A stretch of 64,000 nt of DNA from SHAN690 sp041391765 (GTDB taxonomy: Bacteria > Bacteroidota > Bacteroidia > Flavobacteriales_G > Salibacteraceae), in contig JAWKNJ010000023.1 of the NCBI GenBank assembly GCA_041391765.1, forward strand, positions 1 through 64,000. Reading direction: 5' to 3'. Made by a program: the position numbers and the translations under genes. Of the stretch, positions 36,811 through 43,931 are shown piece after piece (position 1 is the stretch's first letter; every line of letters starts with the position of its first letter). Below the pieces are notes generated by a model. That model saw only the letters and a program-made list of their open reading frames with translations, was not told the origin of the DNA and ran no database searches.

Positions 36811-38358
36811 CTACTGAACCAGAATCTGAGTAACGTGGGTGTCTGACTTACCAGAACCAATGCTCAGGTAATATGCTCCGGCAGGTAATTCCGTATTTAT
36901 CGTGATATGCGATTGTCCTCCTGTGTGCTGGGCAAACACAATTCTTCCGCTTACGTCCAAGATTCGCATGTCAAGCGTTTCTGACAACAGTGACTCAGGC
37001 ACCTGAACCACAAACGTTCCCTTTGAAGGATTCGGGAATACCTTGAACTCCGGCTTTGAATTCAATTCACCGACTCCAACCGGATAAACTTCCACATCCT
37101 TGCACACCACTCCACACTCATTACCCTCATCATAGGTCGTTAAACAAACGTTGTAAACTCCGGGGCTGTTGTAGTAATATATCGGTTGATCAAATGTGGA
37201 GGTGTTTCCATCTCCGAAACTCCACAAAACTGAGGTTACATTGCCGACCGTGGTCGTATTGAAGAACGAAAACTGATTCTGGGTGTTGAACGAATAACTG
37301 AAATCAGGCTCACAGGTATATTCATAGACGGTGATTGTCTGGCAATACGTGTTAGTGCATGGAGGGAAAATGGAAACTACCGTCAAGCATACCTCGTACT
37401 CTCCTGGCTCAGCAAATGCATAAACAGGATTCTCATCAAATACGGGTCCTGATCCATCTCCAAAATCCCATGCCAAGAATTGGTATCCAGAGCTTGCATT
37501 AGTAAATGAAACCGACAATTCCTCTTGCTCATAGGTATAGTTGGCGACACAAGGTCCACCGCCTCCACCACCGCTGGTGACAAGAATGTCTTCACAATAC
37601 TCATCGTAGCAGCTCCATGAAAGAGTATCATAGACACTCAGGCAAACGGTATACTGCCCCGGAATGGCATACGAATAAGTGGGCTCAAATTCATCACTCC
37701 AACCAAAGCCATCACCAAAATCCCAGTACTGAACATCGAAGTCCCCGCTTGACCAATTCGAGAAATCCAGAGTCAATCCAGTTGCTGAGTAGGTGAAATC
37801 AGCATTGCAATTATTCTCCACCACATAGACCGTTGAGCACATGCTGTCACAAAGCGACCCATTATCGAATATAGACAGGCAAACAGTGTAGTTGGAGGCA
37901 ACTGAATAGCTATGAATGGCATATGGGTCATTTGACCCAGTTCCATCTCCGAAATCGAACCAGATGGAGTCGAATTGACCCAGAGATGCATCGTAAAATT
38001 CAACATCCAGACCATCTTGGTAGGTGTAGTAGTTTGCCATGCACGTTGCTCCACCCAAATAAAGCGTGTCACACTTTGAGTCAAAGCATTGCCAGTTTAC
38101 CGTGTCATAAATGAATTGGCATGCCTCGTAGATTCCGGCACTGGCATAGGTGTGCGATGGACTAGCCACATATTGAGTCCACCCGCCATCACCGAAGTCA
38201 TATTCGATCATGTTGTAAGAACCCGTTGCCTGATTCGTAAATTGAACCGTGAGCCCACTGATCGTGGTGTCAAAACCGGCAACACACTGAGCTGTTGAGT
38301 GAAACTGAACTCCTATCATCAGGAGCATTGAGAATAAAAATGTTGAAGTTGTTTTCAT
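36811..38358 (-). CDS. Secreted protein with five PKD domains and T9SS sorting domain
   Basis: 515 residues from ATG 38358. Signal peptide ends HSTAQ. Five PKD domains of about 84 residues follow, each with a DFGDG or SFGDG motif (YDFGDGGW, FDFGDGTG, WDFGDGFG, WDFGDGSG, WSFGDGNT) and a YxVCLxxYD strand; most have paired Cys. The end is FKVFPNPSKGTFVV and a T9SS type A domain finishing ILVQ. PKD domains are adhesive or spacer modules, so a surface or extracellular role is likely. The gene is divergent from the CarH-like regulator, with 150 bases between the starts. Confidence 0.9.
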   Translation of the reverse strand: MKTTSTFLFSMLLMIGVQFHSTAQCVAGFDTTISGLTVQFTNQATGSYNMIEYDFGDGGWTQYVASPSHTYASAGIYEACQFIYDTVNWQCFDSKCDTLYLGGATCMANYYTYQDGLDVEFYDASLGQFDSIWFDFGDGTGSNDPYAIHSYSVASNYTVCLSIFDNGSLCDSMCSTVYVVENNCNADFTYSATGLTLDFSNWSSGDFDVQYWDFGDGFGWSDEFEPTYSYAIPGQYTVCLSVYDTLSWSCYDEYCEDILVTSGGGGGGPCVANYTYEQEELSVSFTNASSGYQFLAWDFGDGSGPVFDENPVYAFAEPGEYEVCLTVVSIFPPCTNTYCQTITVYEYTCEPDFSYSFNTQNQFSFFNTTTVGNVTSVLWSFGDGNTSTFDQPIYYYNSPGVYNVCLTTYDEGNECGVVCKDVEVYPVGVGELNSKPEFKVFPNPSKGTFVVQVPESLLSETLDMRILDVSGRIVFAQHTGGQSHITINTELPAGAYYLSIGSGKSDTHVTQILVQ

Positions 38359-38472
38359 ATTATGTGATGAATTGTTCGCAAAACGAGTGTGAAGATGCTT
38401 TGGTTGGTGGTTTCCTTGCTTAGACACGAAAATATTTTTGTCAGTTTTTCAATAGCCATCTCCGCGCGATTA

Positions 38473-38506
38473 TTTGTCTAAGTTTGTCATCGTTTCTTTA
38501 AACAAA
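38473..38506. promoter_or_regulatory. Inverted-repeat operator before the CarH-like regulator gene
   Basis: TTTGTCTAA (38473-38481) and TTAAACAAA (38498-38506) are inverted half-sites separated by 16 bases; the right one ends two bases before the ATG at 38509. A -7-like TAAGTTTG (38479-38486) overlaps the left half-site. The same layout with the same spacing precedes crtI. Binding by the regulator itself is inferred. Confidence 0.65.
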
Positions 38507-38508
38507 AA

Positions 38509-39414
38509 ATGAGCGTAAAAACCCAATTCTCGATTAAAGATCTCGAAAACCTCAGCGGGGTAAAGGCGCATACCATTCGCATTTGGGAAAAGCGGTATAA
38601 TCTGCTGGTACCGGAGCGTTCGGACACGAACATTAGGGCATATGACATCAATAACCTGCAGAAGTTGTTGAATATAGCATTGCTCGTAGATCATGGCCAC
38701 AAAATTTCGAAGCTTTCCAATATGAGCCAGCAGCAAGTTTTTCAGCTGACACGTCATCTCACTTTGGAAAACAAATCCAAAAGTGCCTTGAACTCATTCA
38801 AGGTGGCTATGATGAATTTTGACTACAAGCTCTTTGATTCTACATACAGCGAACTTCAGACTACACGCTCTTTCAGAGAGATTTTCCTAAATGTGTTTAC
38901 CGAGCTATTGGAAGATATTGGCAATCTGTGGATGACCAACACGATCACACCAGCCCATGAGCATTTCATATCCTCCTTGATCAAGCAAAAGCTGCTCGTA
39001 AACATTGAGTTAATTCAAAATAGGAATGCTCAGATTGATCAAACGTTCGTGCTGTTTCTGCCTTTGAATGAGATCCATGAACTTGGCCTGTTATACATCC
39101 ACTTTGAATTACTCTTACACGGATACCGGTCCATTTTCCTTGGCCCCAGCGTGCCATTAGACAGTTTATCACACCTGCAGGCCATTTTCCCTTCCATTTC
39201 TTTTGTCAGCTATCTAACGGTATCTCCTGCTCAGGAAGAAGTAGAAAAATACGTCAAAGAGTTAGCCGGAATACTTCGTCTAAATGCCGGTGATTCACTT
39301 CACATACTCGGTAGGAACACTCGACACTTAGAGCAAGAAAACCTTCCCGCAGGTGTGACGCTTTACCACAATTTGAACGAAGCCCTCAAGCAAGCCTTGA
39401 ACACTGCTGCTTAA
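38509..39414 (+). CDS. CarH/LitR-like MerR regulator with cobalamin-binding domain
   Basis: 301 residues. The N-terminal MerR winged helix (residues 7-75) has SGVKAHTIRIWEKRYNLL and a wing with NIRAYDINNL. The helical bundle has LWMTNTITPAHEH, which fits the Wx9EH signature (Trp141, Glu151, His152) that packs on the adenosyl group in CarH. The Rossmann-like part has NEIHELG (Glu188, His190, Gly193), matching ExHxxG where His is the lower cobalt ligand, and SYL at 234-236. In CarH, adenosylcobalamin drives tetramer formation and repression in the dark; light breaks the Co-C bond and relieves it. The position next to the crt operon fits that role. The final GG of B12 folds is GR here, so cofactor binding needs proof. 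Confidence 0.85.
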   Translation: MSVKTQFSIKDLENLSGVKAHTIRIWEKRYNLLVPERSDTNIRAYDINNLQKLLNIALLVDHGHKISKLSNMSQQQVFQLTRHLTLENKSKSALNSFKVAMMNFDYKLFDSTYSELQTTRSFREIFLNVFTELLEDIGNLWMTNTITPAHEHFISSLIKQKLLVNIELIQNRNAQIDQTFVLFLPLNEIHELGLLYIHFELLLHGYRSIFLGPSVPLDSLSHLQAIFPSISFVSYLTVSPAQEEVEKYVKELAGILRLNAGDSLHILGRNTRHLEQENLPAGVTLYHNLNEALKQALNTAA

Positions 39415-39473
39415 CCTCATCACGATGATTACTCCTTGTTTCATAAATCTTAAATTTTTGCAACGTGTTTATT

Positions 39474-39507
39474 TTTGTTTAATTTTTTTCTTGTTTTGTT
39501 AGACAAA
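39474..39507. promoter_or_regulatory. Inverted-repeat operator and -7 element before crtI
   Basis: TTTGTTTAA (39474-39482) and TTAGACAAA (39499-39507) are inverted half-sites 16 bases apart; the right one ends at the base before the crtI ATG. A TATTTTTG -7 element at 39470-39477 overlaps the left half-site, so a bound protein would block the promoter. The right half also lies in a perfect 6-3-6 palindrome TTTTGT-TAG-ACAAAA (39494-39508). Confidence 0.65.
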
Positions 39508-41016
39508 ATGAAATCAACAGTTACTATCATTGGTTCGGGCTTCGCCTCATTGTCAGCAGCATGCTATTTAGCCAAAGCCGGGTACGAGGTTCACGTTTAT
39601 GAACAAAATGCACGCCTCGGGGGCCGGGCTCGACAGTTTGAGTTCGGAGGATACCGATTCGACATGGGACCAACATGGTATTGGATGCCCGATGTTTTCG
39701 AACGATTTTTCGCTGATTTCGGAAAAAAGCCATCAGACTATTACGAGCTCGAGCGATTATCACCCGCCTACAAGGTATACTTTGGAAAGGATGATCACTT
39801 TACCATTCCGGGAACGCTTGAAGAAATCGTTACGCTTTTCGAATCCAAGGAAGTCGGAGCAGGAAATGCCCTACAACGATTCATAACTAAGGCCGGATCA
39901 AACTACGATGTCGCCATTAAGAACTTGGTATATAAACCAGGTAAAAACATCACCGAACTGATCACGATGGACACCATCACCGAAGTTCAACAGTTCTTCA
40001 GCGCTATAACTTCCACTATTCGTAAAAATTTTAAGGATTTCCGTCTGCGTCAAATTTTAGAGTTCCCGGTCTTGTTTCTTGGAGCCAAGCCTGCAGACAC
40101 TCCGCAATTCTACAGCTTCATGAACTATGCTGATTTTGCCCTGGGCACTTGGCATCCAAAAGGTGGAATGTATAGCGTAGTTAAAGGCATGGTTGCCTTG
40201 GCCAAAGAACTTGGCGTTGCTTTTGAGACAAATGCCGCGGTTCAATCCATCAATGTTTCGGAGAATGGGGTTGCCACCAGCATTACGGTGAATAATGATG
40301 TTATCCCGGTCGACATCTTAATATCAGGGGCCGATTACAAACACAGCGAAGATTTATTACCCGAACAATTTAGAGCCTATTCTGCCAATTATTGGGAAAC
40401 CAGAACAATGGCCCCATCGGCTCTGCTGTTTTATGTAGGATTCAACCAACCTATACAAAATGTTGAACATCACACCCTCTTCTTCGACACCTCATTTGAC
40501 GGACACGCGGAAGAAATCTATGACGCACCATCCTGGCCGAAAGAACCTCTCTTCTATGCCAGCTTCCCTTCAAAGTCAGATAACTCCATGGCTCCTATAG
40601 GAATGGAGAACGGAATCTTCTTAATTCCGCTAGCACCGGATTTGGAAGACACGGAAGAAATGCGAGACAAATACTTCGAGATGATCATGGAACGAATGGA
40701 AATCCTGATTGGACAAAACGTTCGCGAACATGTCCTATTCCAGCGATCCTATTGCATTAACGACTTCAAAAAAGACTATAACTCCTTTAAAGGTAATGCT
40801 TATGGAATGGCAAACACCCTTATGCAGACGGCTTTCCTGAGGCCAAAAATCAAAAGCAAAAAAGTCAAGAACATGTTTTTCACGGGTCAGCTAACAGTTC
40901 CGGGGCCAGGAGTTCCACCATCTCTGATCTCAGGAAAAATAGTGTCAGAATCAGTAATAAATGAAAATTCAAAGAGCCATGACAAGAGAATACAACGCGC
41001 TGTCGTACCAGTGTAG
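39508..41016 (+). CDS. crtI: Phytoene desaturase
   Basis: 502 residues from ATG 39508. It converts phytoene to lycopene (four desaturations) with FAD at the membrane. The N-terminal dinucleotide-binding fold has TIIGSGFASLSAACYLAKAG and the following YEQNARLGGRARQFEFGGYRFDMGP. The C-terminal FFTGQLTVPGPGVPPSLISG is the CrtI signature. First gene of the crt operon; its 3' end overlaps crtB by up to 56 bases. Other CrtI-like enzymes of Bacteroidota act as ketolases or isomerases; the neighbourhood with crtB favours the desaturase. Confidence 0.93.
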   Translation: MKSTVTIIGSGFASLSAACYLAKAGYEVHVYEQNARLGGRARQFEFGGYRFDMGPTWYWMPDVFERFFADFGKKPSDYYELERLSPAYKVYFGKDDHFTIPGTLEEIVTLFESKEVGAGNALQRFITKAGSNYDVAIKNLVYKPGKNITELITMDTITEVQQFFSAITSTIRKNFKDFRLRQILEFPVLFLGAKPADTPQFYSFMNYADFALGTWHPKGGMYSVVKGMVALAKELGVAFETNAAVQSINVSENGVATSITVNNDVIPVDILISGADYKHSEDLLPEQFRAYSANYWETRTMAPSALLFYVGFNQPIQNVEHHTLFFDTSFDGHAEEIYDAPSWPKEPLFYASFPSKSDNSMAPIGMENGIFLIPLAPDLEDTEEMRDKYFEMIMERMEILIGQNVREHVLFQRSYCINDFKKDYNSFKGNAYGMANTLMQTAFLRPKIKSKKVKNMFFTGQLTVPGPGVPPSLISGKIVSESVINENSKSHDKRIQRAVVPV

Positions 41017-41818
41017 CCGCCACGTGACTGCGGCCTACAGCACATCATTTTCGCTCGCGGTTAAAATGCTGACTCCGTCCATGCGTGATCCAATTCATGC
41101 TATCTATGGATTTGTTCGCTTCGCAGACGAAATTGTTGATTCGTTTCACACTCAGGATCAGGAAAGGATTCTGAACGAATTTGAAGATGAGTTGAACAAG
41201 TCGCTAGAACGCCAATTCAGTATCAATCCTATTTTGAATTCATTCCAAGGAGTCGTTCACCAATATGGGATTGACCGCGACCTGATAGATGCGTTTCTAA
41301 AAAGTATGAGGGCGGATTTGTATCAAAAAGTTTATTCAACACGCAAGGACTACGAAGACTATATCTACGGTAGTGCAGAAGTAGTGGGATTGATGTGCCT
41401 CAAGGTTTTCGTGAATGGAGATCAGGCTAAGTACGAGGAGCTCAAAGAGCCAGCCATCAAACTTGGAAGTGCATTTCAAAAAGTGAACTTTCTGCGCGAC
41501 TTGAAAGATGATACTTTAACGCTTCAGCGCTCCTATTTCCCCAATGCATCCTTAAACGGATTGAATCCACATGCCAAAACCAGCATTATCAATGAAATTG
41601 AAGAAGAATTTCACCAAGCCTTAGATGGGATAAAGAGACTTCCTTTTGGGGCGAGATTCGGAGTTTATACCGCTTACGTCTACTATATAAAGCTGCTGAG
41701 TAAACTGCGAAGCGTGAGCGTTGAACAGATGTTTTCAGAACGTATTCGGATCAGCAATTTGGCTAAAATCAGACTGCTCTTCACATCGTTTGTCAACTAC
41801 AAATTGAATCTGATTTGA
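40961..41818 (+). CDS. crtB: Phytoene synthase
   Basis: 285 residues from ATG 40961; ATG 40979 (MTREY) is equally possible and would reduce the overlap with crtI. It joins two geranylgeranyl diphosphates into phytoene. The two Mg-binding motifs are FADEIVD (about residues 57-63) and NFLRDLKDD, the second trans-isoprenyl synthase signature. YSTSFSLAVKML and a YGSAEVVGLMCLKVF segment support the family. crtE (GGPP synthase) is not in the window. The stop overlaps the next gene's TTG start (TTGA). Confidence 0.94.
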   Translation: MKIQRAMTREYNALSYQCSRHVTAAYSTSFSLAVKMLTPSMRDPIHAIYGFVRFADEIVDSFHTQDQERILNEFEDELNKSLERQFSINPILNSFQGVVHQYGIDRDLIDAFLKSMRADLYQKVYSTRKDYEDYIYGSAEVVGLMCLKVFVNGDQAKYEELKEPAIKLGSAFQKVNFLRDLKDDTLTLQRSYFPNASLNGLNPHAKTSIINEIEEEFHQALDGIKRLPFGARFGVYTAYVYYIKLLSKLRSVSVEQMFSERIRISNLAKIRLLFTSFVNYKLNLI

Positions 41819-42330
41819 TCCGAACAGCGACATTGTTGCTCTTACTGTCAAACCTTTGCGCCTTTGCGCAGCAAGATTTGAATTGGGTTAGAAACCAGTT
41901 TCTGGTGGCTGACACCAAAGAGAAATTAGAACGAATCGTGCATGCAAAAGTTGATTGCCGTTCAGAAGAAGCTCTGACGTTGGCCGCGTACAAGGCGGTG
42001 TGCATTAGTAAGCTGGCACTGCACACATCATTACCATGGGATAAGTACCAGTACTTTACCCAAGGACGAGACAAGTTAGAATCAATCATCGCCACTCAAC
42101 CATCAGTTGAGATTAGATATTTGAGGCTCTTAACGCAGATCAATGCTCCTACTATTGTAATGTATGATGATAACATTGATACTGATATTCAATTCATTTT
42201 GAACAAATTTGAATCAGTGGATATACCGGAAAATTACAAGGCTCAAATGATCGAATCACTGATCTTCTTTGCTAACGAGCATCCGGAATTAAACGCTTTT
42301 CGACCGTTCCAATCGAAGATCAAAGCATGA
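41815..42330 (+). CDS. Secreted protein of unknown function embedded in the crt operon
   Basis: 171 residues, TTG start at 41815 overlapping the crtB stop. A signal peptide ends AFAQQ. The rest is helical, including VDCRSEEALTLAAYKAVCISKLAL and a C-terminal FANEHPELNAFRPFQSKIKA. No membrane segment follows the leader, so it should be periplasmic. The stop overlaps the crtZ start by four bases (ATGA). Its place between crtB and crtZ, with coupling on both sides, suggests that it is coexpressed with the pigment genes. I recall similar small genes at this place in other Flavobacteriales but cannot confirm it. Function unknown. Confidence 0.7.
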   Translation: MIRTATLLLLLSNLCAFAQQDLNWVRNQFLVADTKEKLERIVHAKVDCRSEEALTLAAYKAVCISKLALHTSLPWDKYQYFTQGRDKLESIIATQPSVEIRYLRLLTQINAPTIVMYDDNIDTDIQFILNKFESVDIPENYKAQMIESLIFFANEHPELNAFRPFQSKIKA

Positions 42331-42785
42331 TGGCGGTGTTCATCATTGTCATCACGTTCACACTTATGGAAGGGGTAGCATGGTTTACCCACAAATATGT
42401 GATGCATGGCATTGGATGGCGTTATCATAAAGATCATCATCGTCCGGACCACAAAGATTCCTTCTTCGAAAAAAATGACGTATTCTTTATTTTCTTCGCC
42501 ACCTTGGCCATGTCAGGAGTTGCATTTTGGCAAGTGCTAAGTGCCACTTTCTTCCTTTGGGTCGCCATCGGGATTACCTTGTATGGTGTCACCTATGTTA
42601 TCATTCACGACTTGTTTATTCACCAACGAATCAAAATCTGGCGAAACACCAAAAACCCATACCTGCGTGCGCTGAGAAGAGCACACAAGGTGCATCATAA
42701 AAAACTCGATCGCCATGAAGGCGAGTGTTTCGGCATGTTGTGGGTCCCGTTGCGGTTTTTCAAATTAGAGTCGCAGCAAAACTAG
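42327..42785 (+). CDS. crtZ: Beta-carotene hydroxylase
   Basis: 152 residues, the usual size of CrtZ. A di-iron membrane enzyme that hydroxylates the beta rings of beta-carotene to zeaxanthin. The His-box motifs are visible: HKYVMHG (from residue 22), YHKDHHRPDHKD, HDLFIH and RRAHKVHHKKLDRHEGECFG. Four membrane segments lie between them. Last gene of the operon, overlapping the previous gene by four bases. The enzyme acts on beta rings, which require lycopene cyclisation first; no canonical cyclase is in this operon. Confidence 0.93.
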   Translation: MMAVFIIVITFTLMEGVAWFTHKYVMHGIGWRYHKDHHRPDHKDSFFEKNDVFFIFFATLAMSGVAFWQVLSATFFLWVAIGITLYGVTYVIIHDLFIHQRIKIWRNTKNPYLRALRRAHKVHHKKLDRHEGECFGMLWVPLRFFKLESQQN

Positions 42786-42844
42786 CTCTCAATCTGCGGG
42801 CTGACTTGCAGCTCACAGCGTTCCGATTATTTTGATCTCCATCA

Positions 42845-43855
42845 TCAGTCATTTGAGCGCCAAGCCTTCCTCCATCGTCTCGCCTGTGCTTTTCTTGCCC
42901 TTTCAATATCATGAGTACCCTGAGACCAAGTTTTACTCTCCATCACAGACCCCCTTCTCCTATGTCTAATCCTGATGTATTCTGATTGACCGGGATTTAG
43001 GTGAATTGTTTTGGTGGATCCGTTCAACAAACGGATTTCAAGTTTTTTGAATCTCTCATCAAATTCTATCCATTTCAATGACTTTGAAGGAATGGCAATC
43101 GTGTCTGAACCATATAGAATGATGTGTTCGTCCAGCTTAGATTTCTTGTCCAATCTGTAGAGAAACAGCTGTGCCGGCTTTTTTGCGCTGCACCCAGCTC
43201 CTGCCACAGAATTCAATGTTATTGGAGATTTGTTTAAGCGATCGATGTACTCTGCGCGCATTGAGCGATTACGTTTGGTTTCACGCTCAAAGCTTTCACC
43301 GAGCGATAGATCTTTAGTCAACAAATACTGTATCTGAGTTTTATCTAATGGCCGATTAACTCCTGTTTGAGTGTCAAAATAATATTCAACCGGAAGCAAG
43401 GAAAATGGGGCGGCAAACATCAGCTCACCCACCGGCCCAGTGAATAGAAAGGTCGTTATGCGTAACGCAAAATCAGCTTTCCAATTCATGACCCCAGTGT
43501 AGGACAAGTATCTCCCCTCGGAGTTGACTTTCGCATACCCAAATTGTTGATTTTTCTGTTTACCGCAATTGACATACAAACTCTCCCCATCTGAAATGGC
43601 GTACCAAGTCCTATACTCACTCCATTTGACCTCTGCAAATGGAGCATAGTTATTTCCCCCAAAAAGCCAAATCAACCAAGGACTCCTTCTTACAACAGTC
43701 ACTTCTTGCCAAAGCCCTTGGTCGGGACTCTTTGTGCACAAAGCGTTCAGGTCTTTGTATACACCTTTTGGATAACTCGTTTGTGAAATCACCACTGAAG
43801 GTTGTATTGACACAACAAACAACAGTATCATCCACAATTGAGGAACTCGAATCAT
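42845..43855 (-). CDS. Secreted or membrane-associated protein of unknown function
   Basis: 336 residues from ATG 43855; signal peptide ending VVISQ. The first mature residues SYPKGVYKDLNALCTKSPDQ resemble the start of several Bacteroidota DUF proteins that begin PxGxYxSFExF. Near residues 205-290 is a segment with NSVAGAGCSAKKPAQLFLYR, and the C-terminus is very basic (about 40 residues with RRRRG and KAQARRWRKAW). One or two hydrophobic stretches are possible inside. Convergent with crtZ; 59 bases between the stops with no strong hairpin. Function unknown. Confidence 0.65.
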   Translation of the reverse strand: MIRVPQLWMILLFVVSIQPSVVISQTSYPKGVYKDLNALCTKSPDQGLWQEVTVVRRSPWLIWLFGGNNYAPFAEVKWSEYRTWYAISDGESLYVNCGKQKNQQFGYAKVNSEGRYLSYTGVMNWKADFALRITTFLFTGPVGELMFAAPFSLLPVEYYFDTQTGVNRPLDKTQIQYLLTKDLSLGESFERETKRNRSMRAEYIDRLNKSPITLNSVAGAGCSAKKPAQLFLYRLDKKSKLDEHIILYGSDTIAIPSKSLKWIEFDERFKKLEIRLLNGSTKTIHLNPGQSEYIRIRHRRRGSVMESKTWSQGTHDIERARKAQARRWRKAWRSND

Positions 43856-43907
43856 AAAATCTTTGAAGGGAAGCAAATCTAAACTAGTAGGCCTTCGAGT
43901 CAACCTC

Positions 43908-43915
43908 TACATTTG
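43908..43915 (+). promoter_or_regulatory. Bacteroidota-type -7 element (TACATTTG) for ispG
   Basis: Exact match to TAnnTTTG, with its G 17 bases before the ispG ATG at 43932. The leader would be about ten bases. No clear -33 box. Confidence 0.55.
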
Positions 43916-43931
43916 CCTCTGATCAAATTCT

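Noticed and set aside
42786..42844. Terminator between crtZ and the convergent gene
   Set aside because: Only a 4-bp CTGC/GCAG stem is visible and no T-run follows.
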